Below, in pieces: positions 48,846-60,639 of a stretch of 64,000 nt of DNA. A program made the position numbers and the translations under genes. The stretch lies in the NCBI GenBank assembly GCA_037957365.1, contig JARHVA010008357.1, forward strand, positions 302,501-366,500. Direction: 5' to 3'. This stretch comes from Torreya grandis (taxonomy: Eukaryota > Streptophyta > Pinopsida > Cupressales > Taxaceae). Below the pieces are notes generated by a model. That model saw only the letters and a program-made list of their open reading frames with translations. It did no database searches and was not told the origin of the DNA. How positions within the stretch are numbered: the stretch's first letter is position 1; every line of letters begins with the position of its first letter.

Positions 48846-50720
48846 CCTAAAATTTTATTGATACACAAACCAAGGACCCATACTATGCCTCAAATATCAT
48901 CATCTATTTTAGAGCGTATGATTTCCATTCTTGAACCTCAACTAGTCAAAGAAGACAAGTCATATAATGTTAAAGTACCAAAACTGTAGCCACTAGAGAT
49001 GACCTGAGCCTATAAAATACTGAAGAAGACTTTGATTCCCTCATCCAGATAAAATTCATTAGTCAACAAGCACACCATGGTTGATTAATCCCCTTCTTCC
49101 TCTCCTCTATAGTCACTTTCATCTATTAATTATTTAACTCCTATGCATGAGCCACAAGAGAGTACATAACCACATCTTCAAAAAACAACCATACAAGAAT
49201 ATATCATAACATAATATCAAGCTACTAATAATAAAATCAAGAATGATAAGGATCAAAAGGTAGATGTGAATAAGGCCATAAAATAAGAGAAAAATAAAAA
49301 GGATGAAAATTTTGTTACAAAAAATAGATGAGTAGAATTTGAAGTTAAAAAATAAGCATAGGAGGAAACACAAAAAGAACAACATAGGATGGAGTAGATA
49401 GAGGAAGAAGCTACAAGGAAAAAGATGGAATGATAAAATAAATAAGTACAAAAGAGGAATTATGACGCTGATGCAACAACCAAATCATAATAAGGAGAGA
49501 AAAATAAATAAGCCTTATGAAAGTAGGAAGAAGAGAGACAAAATCAATCCCAAGATCAAATATCCAAAGAGAAGGTAGATGCACCTGTAAAAGCAAAACT
49601 GGAATCATATCATCAAATTTAGGATAAAGTTACATCACAGTAGGAAACAAAACTACCAATAAGTGATAATAACCAAGGCCCAACAACCATTAAGCACATC
49701 ACAAGACTTGGGGACCACTCAATGGGTTGTAAAAGAGGAGGCTCCACATATAGGCCATAATTATCCATCCAATTATCATGGGATGTACCTACACCTTTAG
49801 TGAGGTAGAAAACCTTCTTGTTCCCAATGGTACAAATACATAAATCACCTTTAATGTCTATGGCTTCTACATCACCCTCTGTAACAATAGTGTAGGAAGC
49901 ATCACTTGATGTCTCCCTATTGTCCTTGGTAAAATAAATTGAGTGAGTGGTTGAGTTATATAAATCCATTGCATAAAAGGATTCTTACCTAGAACAAGAT
50001 GCATCATAATTGAGGGTAGAAAACATATAATTACACCTAAACCTCAAAAAAATAAGGCAATTTATCGATGACATTTTCCCTACCTTAGTCACTCAAGTCT
50101 TGGGTGACCAAGTCATTTATAAAGACAAATAATTTATGCCACTCTTGACTAAGATGATAAAGGACTAGATCACTATGATAAAACTCTAGTAGTTTCAAAT
50201 GCAAAGTCAAAGCTTGAAATCTAAAATTGAGGCTATATGTGAATTCTTGGATGAGTACGAGTAAATTATTGACACCTTATGTATAAAGATATGTATATTA
50301 ATTACATTATGATGGATTATAAGTATTGTATCAATAATATATTGAATGAGGTAAGCCTAGAGGTCAGTAAGGCTAATAAATCCAAGGTAATAATGGCATA
50401 TCATATGGTTACACCTAATTCAATTGATTCATCCTTGAAGAAGTCTTTAAACTCAAGAGAAGTAGTGATAGCCAAGATAACTAGCCATTAAAATTACATG
50501 ATGTCTAATACATTTGATATAATCCAAAAAAAGTGGCATGTAGATAGAATGAAGCATCTAACACTTGAGATTCAATGCAAAGTGTCATATATTATGTGCA
50601 TCATCCTCACCACTAAGGATGATGATATTCGTAACCTAATTAAATATAAATCCCCTCTATGCACTATGATTTATTTGGTGTGGGAATATTTTTTTAATTT
50701 AAATATGTTCAAGCATGACT
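47566..50720 (+). pseudogene. Extra reading frame downstream of pol in element C, unknown function
   Basis: A broken plus-strand coding region of about 3 kb. Segments look like protein once stops at Gln/Arg positions are ignored: 47566-47751 (YLETRDKDIREYKGIHIDFV), 48885-49560 (ILERMISILEPQLVKEDKSY, then a Gln/Glu/Lys-rich coiled-coil stretch with EEEATRKKME), 49680-49960 (TTIKHITRLGDHSM) and 50000-50290 (QFIDDIFPTLVTQVLGDQVI). It is a large, partly coiled-coil protein with no domain I recognise. The position behind integrase is where Athila-type elements carry an env-like frame, but I see no convincing signal or membrane pattern. Confidence 0.55.
48810..48844. repeat. AAT trinucleotide repeat
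   Basis: About 11-12 units of AAT inside the extra frame of element C. On the minus strand it gives a run of Ile in an otherwise meaningless open frame. Confidence 0.95.
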
Positions 50721-51372
50721 TTTCCCACTTCAATAGTTCCATTTTTTGAAATCATTGAATATTCTTAGTTTTTTTTTCCCAATCATCCCCAAAAAGAACT
50801 CTAGACAAGGAAAGTATCTCAAGTTACACAACCAACTATACAACATCAAAACAATATTGTCATCATCTATAACTATAATTATTACCACTTTAACAATAAT
50901 TATAATGTATCCATCATCATGTTATGCTTTAATATCTAAAACTATTCTAGCTACATCTTTCACACCTTAGCCTAATCTTCTTCTTTCTTAATTTATGCCT
51001 TCACCCTCCATGTAGGTATAGTATGCAAAAATTTTGTTAAAATTTTCAAAGTGATCAAATTTATGTAAGGGAAGCATTTAAAAACTATAAGTAGAGATTA
51101 GAAGGTTAAAAACCTACAAGGGTAACCTCTTAGTTATGTTAATATATTAAAAAGCTATAAGGGTAGTAGATTGGTATGCAACTTAGTTGAAAACTTGAAA
51201 GTGTGGATAAGTAGTGAAAGAGGTAAAAATTAGAAAATAGAACATTAAGAGATTAATACAAGTAATGTTTATAGTCAAACCCTTATCTTTATGCAAATCT
51301 AATAGTTCCAGCATTCAACACACTTCCTACAACTTTGTCTAGGGATGAGACAATAGTTTAAGTCCAAAACAT
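50721..51372 (+). other. Element C 3' untranslated region and unresolved LTR start
   Basis: No clear polypurine tract. GTGAAAGAGG near 51215 and GGGATGAGA near 51343 are candidates. The true LTR start lies somewhere here. Confidence 0.3.
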
Positions 51373-51894
51373 TTTTAGTAGTAGAATAGGGCTATAAAAT
51401 TGTAGAGTATAATTATATGACATGCGTGTGATTTGTACTCTTTTTAATATTGTATATATTTTTTTATGTATATTTCACCTAAATATACATCAAGAATCTA
51501 CAAAATGTGAAGAGTCTCTCTTTTTTATGTAGTGAAAGGCTTGAATATGAAGTGGCAAAATATTTAAAAGATATATAGTGCTTACTTGTATTGTAAAAGG
51601 GTTCAGAAATATAGAGATTAATATACTAGATATTCAACAATGTTTCTCCTTTATGTCTATACTTTTTCCTTTTCACAATTATTCTATGTTTTCTTATATT
51701 CTATTAATCAATTGAAATACTAAATATTTTGTGTAAATTAAGGTTATGTATCATATTAATTCTTCTATAATCCTAAACCCGGTTTAACTTTAATCTAATC
51801 TAATAGTTTCCTTGAGTAATATTGTGTATTAAGCTTCATGCAAACAATACAAATTAGTATGTTTTGAGGGGTTTAATAGGAATGTCTACTAACA
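51373..51894 (+). repeat. 3' LTR of element C
   Basis: Partner of 23285-23807, ending ctactaaca at 51894. The next five bases (agctt) would be one copy of the target duplication. The other cannot be checked because the left edge is unclear. Confidence 0.8.
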
Positions 51895-53829
51895 AGCTTC
51901 AATCCCACTCTAAGATTTCAATAAAGCCAATCTATGAATTTATCCATCAATTATTTCTCTAAAATTAAAAAATATATATCTAAAAACATGTTCATTTAAC
52001 CCTTAGAACCAATCTAAATAGTTATAATCAAGATCCCACTCAAGGTACTTAGGAAAATATATCATTGAAAAATACCCCACATGCACACATCTAGTGCCAC
52101 TAATTCATGAAAATGAAAAACTAGTTATTTTAATTTTACTATAGACCAATAAAAATTAAAATTAAAATTCCAAATTAATTCTCCATTCCTATATCATAAC
52201 TTTCCATTCCCTTAAGGATCATCTCTCAAATTCATTCTCACAATTTCCAATTTAAAACAAAATACTGAAAATTTGAAAAAAATAACCCATAGTGCCTCAC
52301 ATTGTATGCATGGAAATTGGGTGAAATACCATAAAAATAACTTATGAATAGTTTATTTACCTAAATTTTAATCTCAAGGAATTTTTTAGCATTCATAAAT
52401 ACTATCTCAATTTAATTGCTTATGTATCTACCAAAATCATCACCAAAACATTCATGGGTCATGTTTTACAGTGGTACAATCATGTCAATCTTAAACATAT
52501 ATTCTAATTAGAAGACTTAATTAATGCAATGGTTCAAAAATTCAAATATCGTGACTTACCCAAGGAAACATTGGGTAACATCATAAATTACAACCAATGA
52601 AATAATGACATGACCCATGATTTCATGAAGTAATGAAAGTATTTAGCTCATCAATCTAATGATAATATGATCAAATAAAGTATCTTTAATTTTTTAACAA
52701 ATACCTTGGATTTTAATCTAAAATATGAATTTATATACTTCTCTCCCAAACACTTAATAAAAACATGTTAGACATGCAATAATTAACCAAGATAATATTT
52801 ACTTTAGTATTTATACCAATATTCTACGAGATAATTCCAAAGATAACAAAAATGCATGTACCAAGATAACAAAAACATTCCCAAACCTAAAAACACTTAT
52901 AATGTAGCTATAACCATAAATTAAATATAAATTAAAGTTGAACCTAGTTCCTAAACCCATGAAGAAAACCCAGTACACATGAATGGTATGAAACTCATCA
53001 TAGCTCGCATTAATTATCAATATAACATTCAATCTCCTCCTATAACCACTTTTTAAAAACCCTCTAAAATTATTTAATAAGTTTATATAGATCATATTTA
53101 TAATTTAATCCACTTAAAACAAAATTTATAAAACTTGAAAAAGGGTGACATCATCAGCCACACCAATGATGTTTAGAATTAACATTTTTATCTTTAAACA
53201 TCATTGGCCAAGTTGATGAAATTTCCTATTCCAATACCATTGGGGAGGTTTATGTAATTATTTAAATATGATATAATGTCATCAATAAGTATGATGTAAT
53301 TATGTATATCTATCTATGTCATTAGGTTCACTAATGAATTCAAACAAATAAAAACTTAAACCTTAGATTTATTCCCTTCTCATGATAAATTAGACATCAT
53401 TTAGAATTTCATTCTTTAGTTACAATCAAATTCATAATATGGATGCTTTGAGTAATGGGATCCCATCAATGAACACTCTAATATTTATATAAATTTTTCA
53501 TTCCTTAAACTCATTTACACTTCTCCAAAACATAGAAATTAATCAAGGAAACTAATTTTTGACATGAATATTCCTCAACTACCTTCTATGGGGAAAGACT
53601 ATCGACAACATTGTCCTTATGAGAGTATCATAAAATAATACAAAGAGTTACCTATCCAAATCAATCAAATAACTGATAAATCATTAACATTTAAATTTCC
53701 AATACAACTAATGAATATATAAAAAAATACATATTATAAAAATAATCCCTCTCTTTTTTTTAGCATCTAAATTAGTGATGTCTTAGTCAAGAGGTCCCTC
53801 ATTGATGATGTTTTTGGATCTTTAATTTC
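51895..53829. other. AT-rich stretch without recognised gene
   Basis: Scattered minus-strand fragments look protein-like, such as LPNGIGIGNFINL near 53190-53260, and may continue the unidentified frame to the right. No domain can be named. Confidence 0.4.
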
Positions 53830-54720
53830 ACCTTTATAATTTATCAAAACTCTTATCTATTAAACTTGAAATATAAAAACCACTCACACCATATGGAAAT
53901 GATATGAGTGAAGATAAATTTATCCCATGGCTTGAATTTGGATTCCTATCAAGGTACCTACTATAATGGTTAGGGTGAAATTTATTATATTAAATATTAC
54001 CCTTTCCTATAATATACTTGTTGGCCTTCCTTGGACTCATCATAAGATGGACATAACTTCTTCCACTTGATAATGAATTAAATTTCCCTACTAAGGAGTT
54101 ATTTTCAAAGTCGAAGGTAATATATACCCTTGGAATCACTCACCCTCTAATAACTACCAAGTATCCATTTTCCAAATTATCAAAACTTTAATTATCCTAT
54201 CAAACATATATAAGGTCATAGTAATAACATAGATCATAATAGTAACATCAAGCTTCTAAGGGGATTTCATTCCAAAAATATTGATTACAATCATTCTTAG
54301 GATCATAAATTTTTACCTCCCACTCATATCATAGTGTATAGATATAAATGTCATAGAATTCATATAATTTTATCATGTTTGATATGCCTTGGTACATTTG
54401 ACTCATTTTCATACTTTTGACTTCTTTTGTTACACTTTCAATTTACATTGGACCCTTAAAATTCTTACATATTCCACACTTTCCCCAAAACACCTTCAAA
54501 ACTATCAATTTTCAATATTAGGATCCACATAGTCATCCTTCGTTGCACCTAGATCTATATTTCATGGTCTTTTTATATCTTCACTATTGTTCAACAGTAG
54601 CCAAAAGTAGTATAATGATTTTTAGTGTTATCTAAAATTAGTGGTGTGCCTTTTGGGTCTATTATGCCACCATGTGTTTATTTTTAGTGCATTTGTTTTC
54701 ATATTTCACTCATTTATATG
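53830..54720 (-). pseudogene. Decayed minus-strand coding region H, part 2, unidentified
   Basis: On the minus strand, long stretches read as ordinary protein with stops only where Gln or Arg codons are likely to have decayed: KVFWGKCGICKNFKGPM, KMSQMYQGISNMIKLYEFYD, WEVKIYDPKNDCNQYFWNEI, NLENGYLVVIRG, SLSSGRSYVHLMMSPRKANK and ISFPYGVSGFYISSLIDKSF. The family is unknown to me. Together with 56180-57120 on the same strand it may form one protein of 600 or more residues. In this setting a retroelement accessory frame is the most likely source. Confidence 0.5.
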
Positions 54721-56179
54721 CCTATGATAAACATTAATGAGTCTAAATTCTAATTCTAATAATCCTTTATATACATATATAAATTACACCATTCATATGG
54801 AATCAACCAAGTTATTGAACCACATATTATGTCTACATATCATAATCTTTTCAAGGAGCATATTTGTATTCAACTCTTTGTTTATTAAAGTTTCAGTGGT
54901 GCATATGTATACTAGAAAAATAATTTGTTAAGGATAATATCATATTCATTGATTTTAGTAGGGTGATAAGTTACTCTCATTTAGTCTAAGTCTTTAATAT
55001 TCATACCACTACATGATCCTTGATTTTTAGTGTGAAGGATATGTTGTTACAACCCTCAAGGGGACTTAGGACACTCTCCTTACACATTTTATTTGTTCTT
55101 GAGATATTTTTGAGAATTAGGTTTACATCAATAGATAAAATGCTTTAATAACATTGACCATCACTGAATCAAATTAAAATAGGTTTGTGTGTCTAATGTT
55201 GATGAAGTGCTCTTGAAATTCTCAATCCTATCAAACTATAAAATACATATTCATAGAATATTTTTTAAAAAAATCCATAATTTATAATTTGCATGTTGTC
55301 TAAAAATTAATAGCTACATTAATATTAGGTACGAAAGTGGTCATCTTCATTAAAAATAGTCTATGTTTTAAGAGGACTTATGTACAATTTAGGATTTTGA
55401 CTTAAAACACCTTAAACATATATATAACTTAGGTAAGCCATCATCATGTATGGATCTTAGGTAAGCCATCATCATGTATGCATTTATTATTTGTTTCATT
55501 GATTTATTTTATCAATGTGCATGTTATATCATGTGGGAAAATATATATGGGAGACTCATACTTAAAACACTAGCATATCATTTAATCCTAAGGATTTAAG
55601 AGATCATTTGAGGTGTAAAAAGAGAACGTAAATAACCTTGTTAATATAGATATAAAAGTGAAGACATAAATCATGCACAAATAGAGAGTCATGCAAACCT
55701 TAGTAAAAAAACTAAGTAAACACCACGTCAATTTTAGTTAACCCTCCTCTATATTATTAAAAAAATATTTACAATTAGTGTATATATTCTACGTAAAATA
55801 GCTCCATTACATTAATGTTAGTAAAAAATAGAGTTAAAAAGTGTATGCAAATATCAAAAAACCTTCCCAATGCTATATAAACCTAAAAACTTAAGTTTGA
55901 TTTTGATTAAATTTTATCCTCAAAAAACATATGCAAAAAAATTATGTCTTGAATGAAATATAAAAGGTCTTATCTATAAGTTTATTTAACCACCTCCACC
56001 CTATAAAACTATCATTAATCAAAATTCCTACTCGAAACCAAGGTCTATGTATATTCATGGAATATAACTCCTTCAAAGATCAATCCTAACCCATTACCTT
56101 AATCATTATTTTGGTGCTTGACACCTATAGGATATGTGTTTATTTTGATCTATATTTATGTTTATTTCTAAATAATAAA
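54721..56179. other. AT-rich stretch between the two parts of H
   Basis: No motif recognised, apart from a perfect 25-bp duplication (cttaggtaagccatcatcat at 55428 and 55456). Confidence 0.4.
55428..55480. repeat. Tandem duplication, 25 bp at period 28
   Basis: The unit beginning cttaggtaagccatcatcat occurs at 55428-55452 and 55456-55480 without differences, so it is recent compared with the surroundings. Confidence 0.9.
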
Positions 56180-57120
56180 TTTATGTACAAATTATTCTTT
56201 CTCCAAAACACACATTTCACATCCCCTTTTGTGTGTATTGTATGTATCCTAGACATCATCCCTTTCTATATTTTTCAATGTCGCCTAGTATGAATGAGTA
56301 TTTCTAACATGTAATATTTCATACTTAACCTTATTTTAGATTTTATTTTTATGTAAAATTGAGGGTCAACATTTCCCAATAATTCACCTATTTTTTTACT
56401 CATACAATTATTTGTGATTTATTTAGTGGCTTCACTTTGTAAAATTTCTAGACTGATTTCATTAATTTTCCATTAAAATGTATCACCTACAACCATAGCT
56501 TATCCAATAACCATCTTGTTTTTTTTTTCACTTTCAAAATATTTTATAAATTCAATATTTCCTCTCCCCTTTCTATGTAGTATTATCTAAAATTTCCTAC
56601 CTAATTCTTAAATTGGGTAGTAGTGTCACACATGTTATGCTCCTTATTCAAAATTTTCCCATATAAATTAGGAACCTTGTCTTAAAATGTTGAACATTAC
56701 TTATTCACTACAAAATTATAGGAAATTAACTTATTAATTTTCCTTTGGATCTCAATCAAATCCTTTTACTCTACCATACAAGCATTCAAATATCTACTCT
56801 TGTTATCCTCCATTAATCATGCATCGACATAGTTAGATGTGTTTATAAAAAACTTTAAAATATACATAGTGATTTTTTATCTCTCCTCAAAATCCTTGAG
56901 GGGTTCTTGAAGTTCCTCATCCAACCACTCCCATATTTTCATGGCTGATTCTAACCTCCATTTATTTATTTATTCTTCTAAAGGATGCACAACAACTAGA
57001 GTCTCATCTAGAAACCTATGAATAATTTCTCTTAATTTGTTAAAAGGCTTCATACCATTCATAGTTTTACTTTACCCAAATCATGAATTTTATTTCCTAT
57101 GGTTATGATCATGTCACCAA
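56180..57120 (-). pseudogene. Decayed minus-strand coding region H, part 1, unidentified
   Basis: Read on the minus strand from about 57110, it begins GDMIITIGNKIHDLGKVKL. After a frameshift it continues FNKLREIIHRFLDETLVVVH, KWRLESAMKIWEWLDEELQE, FINTSNYVDA, MEDNKSRYLNACMVE, LIEIQRKINKLISYNFVVNK and, after another shift, SKKIGELLGNVDPQFYIKIK and YYMLEILIHTRR. Amphipathic helices dominate. Stops are TAA, TAG or TGA where Gln or Arg would fit. I do not recognise the protein. Confidence 0.55.
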
Positions 57121-57539
57121 TGTTTTTATTTCACCTAAAAATGGATTAATTCAATACTAAACTTTAATTATATAGAACCAATATAATAAGATTTATGCTA
57201 TGAATTTAAATAAATAATCATAAAATATAGTTTTATCAAGAAGTATGTTTGCAACATCCAAGTTTTAAAATTATAATGATAAATTTAATAGGATAAACAA
57301 AAATATATATTATTTGGCATACTTATCTATTTTTTTTGGTTTGAGATTGACTAAAGATTGTGTGTGTTGAATGTGATTCGCTTATTCTAGAATCTAATGA
57401 CTATTTTTGAATCAGGATGGGATTGATAGGATTGGATAGGTAATATAAGCTATTATAACCATGTTTTTGACTCTATAATTTAGTATTAAATATATTAAAC
57501 TTTCATAAGAATTTTAGATGCTAAAATAATGTCTTTTCC
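57121..57539. other. AT-rich stretch without recognised feature
   Basis: Nothing identified. Confidence 0.4.
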
Positions 57540-57880
57540 TACTTTCCCAATCTCTTTTTCATGAGTGTATACACCTGAAATATCAAACCCTATTTTTTTC
57601 ATAAACATTTTCAATATCAAATAAAGGACATTCAAGGGAAATGGGTTGGGTTATATTGACCTTGGTTAATCCCAATTTAAATATGAATTATTGTACTAAA
57701 GTTTTAATACTCTAAAGAGGGATCAAACTCAAATGTAGTTCTCTCACCTACCTATGAGTGTGAAATTTTTATATTAGATCTAAATGTTTCTTCTCCTAGC
57801 TTATCCTTGGTAGAAACATGAAAATGTAAGAATATATCTCTATAATTAGGTATAATCAATGCACAAATTTGAATATATCT
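57540..57880 (+). repeat. Diverged third copy of repeat R (right part)
   Basis: Shares with 14330-14530 and 15985-16190 the order of blocks around taatactttgaagagggatcaaa (here taatactctaaagagggatcaaa near 57707), followed by a tctcacctacctatg-type block and an aaacatgaaaat block. Same orientation as the tandem pair. Confidence 0.5.
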
Positions 57881-58232
57881 TTAAATTTGAGAATACTTGT
57901 CCTTAATTCTTTTTAACAACTCTACATATATATAGATTTCATAAATTTTGAATTAATCACTTAGTGGTGCATATAAGGGATCCAAAATAACTTAAAGAGG
58001 ACTCAAAATAATTATAAGGGGTTATAAATTCATAAATTAAAATGGGGTTATAAATTCATAGATAATAATAAATTAAAATGAGGTTATAAATTCATAGAGA
58101 ATCATAAAACAAAGGAGGGAAACATTATAAAAATGAACCATTAAGTGGTTGATTATTAGATAAAACTTATATAAAAAAAGTGATTAAAATTACATTATAA
58201 AATAAGTGTTTTCCCAGATTCAGCTATCTACA

Positions 58233-58246
58233 CCCCCCCCCCCCCC
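58233..58246. repeat. C14 homopolymer
   Basis: Fourteen consecutive C, striking in sequence this AT-rich. Confidence 0.95.
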
Positions 58247-58962
58247 AATAATTTTAATGAAACTATAAATAGTTAATGAAATCAAAAACTAAAATGCAAA
58301 CCTCATGTAGATAGTTTTGTAGATTTATCATATGTCATGATGATCCAAAGGCATCCTACCAAATGAGATGTATGTAATTAGATATAATTATTTTTCAAGT
58401 AAAAAAAGAGATATAACTATGAATGAAATATTGAAAATATTATTCAAGGAACAACTACACATGTATGTATGTTATGGAGAAGTAAATACATCATAGATCA
58501 AATAAGGGACTGATAACATCTATTCATTTTATATCTAAAGAAATAGATAAGATTTGAAGTGATTAATATGAATTATATAACTATTGATGGATGTAAAATA
58601 TTTAATGTGCTAACTATAGTAGTTTTGTTATTTGGATAAATTTGCTCTTGTGTTGAAAATTAGAAGCCCAAATTTGAATTGTACATTATAAAATAAATAA
58701 CATCCATTAAGGGATATAGAGACATAAATTTAACTCAAGTAGTATTTGTAACCCCAAGGTATGATACAAGTTAGAATCTAAAATGGATTCATAGGTTATA
58801 GTGTTATAGAGCACATAATCTACAAGTCAATAACTAAGCACTTTAATTTTATTAACTAATATAGATGTCTTATGTTTCAATATAGACTTTTTTCCTGAAT
58901 GCATAGTCAACATGGAATGGATGTCATCCATTCCCCTACCATGTCTATAGATATAAAATACC

Positions 58963-59086
58963 ATATGGTGCATATACCACAAGACTGTAATTATCTTTGA
59001 ATTTAAATATAATATAGTGGACAATATGGTGCATATACCACAAGACTATAATTGATATTTGAATTTCAATATAATATAGTGGACAT
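58963..59086. repeat. 61-bp tandem duplication
   Basis: The unit starting atatggtgcatataccacaa occurs at 58963 and 59024 with a few differences and ends in aatatagtggaca. Confidence 0.9.
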
Positions 59087-60639
59087 GAATCTATATCATG
59101 CCCTTTTTGATAAATGTGATTTATGTAATTAGTCCTTTTGTTTTTTAAAATAGTATAGTGAACATGAATCTATAGCATGACCCAATTTATAAATGTGAAA
59201 TCCGTAACTATATGTAGATGTAGATATAGATTTGTAAATTATAATAAAAAAATGTTCATGAATTTGTATTGTACACTCAAAATTGTATGCATTTTTCCTT
59301 TATTCATGTAATATGAGTTCATATGCATCGAATACACCCCCATAATTTATGTTAATGATTTTATTTTTTGAACCTTTTGCATTCTTTTAAATTGTGAAGT
59401 GTAGTATTTATAAATTTTTAATTTGTGGTTGATTGAAATTTTGACCTTTTCGTTTTGATTTGAAATTGTAATATGTATCGACGTATAATTTTAAATATAT
59501 GTTTTGTAAAAAACTACTTGTATATGGCATATTCCTCCAATATTTTACCAAAATTTGAACATTTGAGATTGCAATGTGACATGATAATTGGTTAAAATCA
59601 ATTTTGTAATAAATTTGTAGTTTTTGCCCCATGTTTTCTCCCTTTTTGAGGTGAGGTATTAGAGTAACAGATTGATCAACTCAAAATATATATAAATTTA
59701 TATAGGTGATATTATTTACATGGATACAATATTTCATATTTGATTTGAATGTTACTTTCCAACTAGTCATAAAAAATTAAAAATGATAGAGTAGTAAATA
59801 ATTGCATGTGTTTGTAAAGTGTGATTTTCAAAGGTAATGACACTCATGTTGTTAAGTACTAATTTGACCCATTTTTATAGCTGGAGTTAGTATTTAAATA
59901 TAATTATGATGAGGAATAAGGTGATATATTATCTTCATGCAATTTACAAAATGTGTTTTTATGAATATAACTTAAGATAATAGTTGACAAATTTTAGAGT
60001 TGTTAATTGAACTAAGCATTCAAAAACGTAGCAATTGATATTGTCAAAAGTCAACTCAAGCATAGATAATAGGGTGAATTTTTTTAATTTCATTTTTATT
60101 TTTGCTTTGTGAAATTTGAGCTATGAATTTTCAAAATGCCTAGTTGACAAACAACATTGCCATTATGATTTGAATGCTTGTGAACTGCTATAGAGACAAA
60201 GACTACTAGTGAGCTTGTATATATCAATATTTCACAATTTTATAATAATTAATAATATATGTTAATAATTTTTTTTTTTTTTAAATATGAATTTTTAACT
60301 ATTTTTCCATGTTTGGATAGAAAAAAGTAGAATATGGTAGCTCTTCCCTCCAGAATAATATCATCTAAATTTTGACATTATTGTCCTAAATAGGCATTCT
60401 TATCCTACATATGATGCTCATATATATATGTTCTTATCTTATGTTGGCTGATGTTTTTTTTTATATATTTTGAATATTTTTTCTCAAAATTTATATTTGT
60501 ATACTAAATTTACCTAGGTCTGAAGTAGATTAGACTTTATGTGTCTAGTTTTTGTAGAGTGACTTACATTCCTGTGAGTTTTGGTATGGGATACATATGA
60601 TTAATTTGATGAAATTATGTTTAGATGAACTTTATTGGT

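Larger units (their letters stand above)
23285..51894 (+). mobile_element. Ty3/gypsy retrotransposon C, long, decayed, hosting D and E
   Basis: Related LTR sequences at 23285-23807 and 51373-51894 bound a plus-strand element. It carries gag (24360-25281 and 40441-41480), RT (44058-44760), RNase H (44870-45195), integrase with a GPY module (45400-46505) and a further long reading frame (47566-50720). RT before integrase is the Ty3/gypsy order. Without the copia insertion D (15,159 bp) the element is about 13.4 kb, in the range of plant Athila and Tat/Ogre elements, and its RT residues fit that broad group. Stops and frameshifts affect every domain, and the RT active site is broken. Confidence 0.8.
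57881..60639. other. AT-rich stretch with short tandem repeats, no recognised gene
   Basis: Holds three imperfect copies of a ggttataaattcata unit (58018-58098), a C14 run (58233-58246) and a 61-bp tandem pair (58963-59086). Its end block (atagtggacatgaatctatatcatg) recurs once more near 59150. A T run lies at 60268-60280. No domain seen, although the start of the PMD frame may reach into the right end. Confidence 0.45.

Noticed and set aside
48473..48868. 131-codon minus-strand open frame
   Set aside because: It lies opposite the plus-strand extra frame of element C, and a run of Ile comes from the AAT repeat; no family pattern.
49619..49969. 116-codon minus-strand open frame with protein-like appearance
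   Set aside because: The plus strand reads as protein here with Gln-type stops and continues coding on both sides, so the minus frame is taken as its shadow. Less certain than the other rejections.
52811..53095. 94-codon minus-strand open frame
   Set aside because: Aromatic and hydrophobic composition typical of AT-rich chance frames; no motif.
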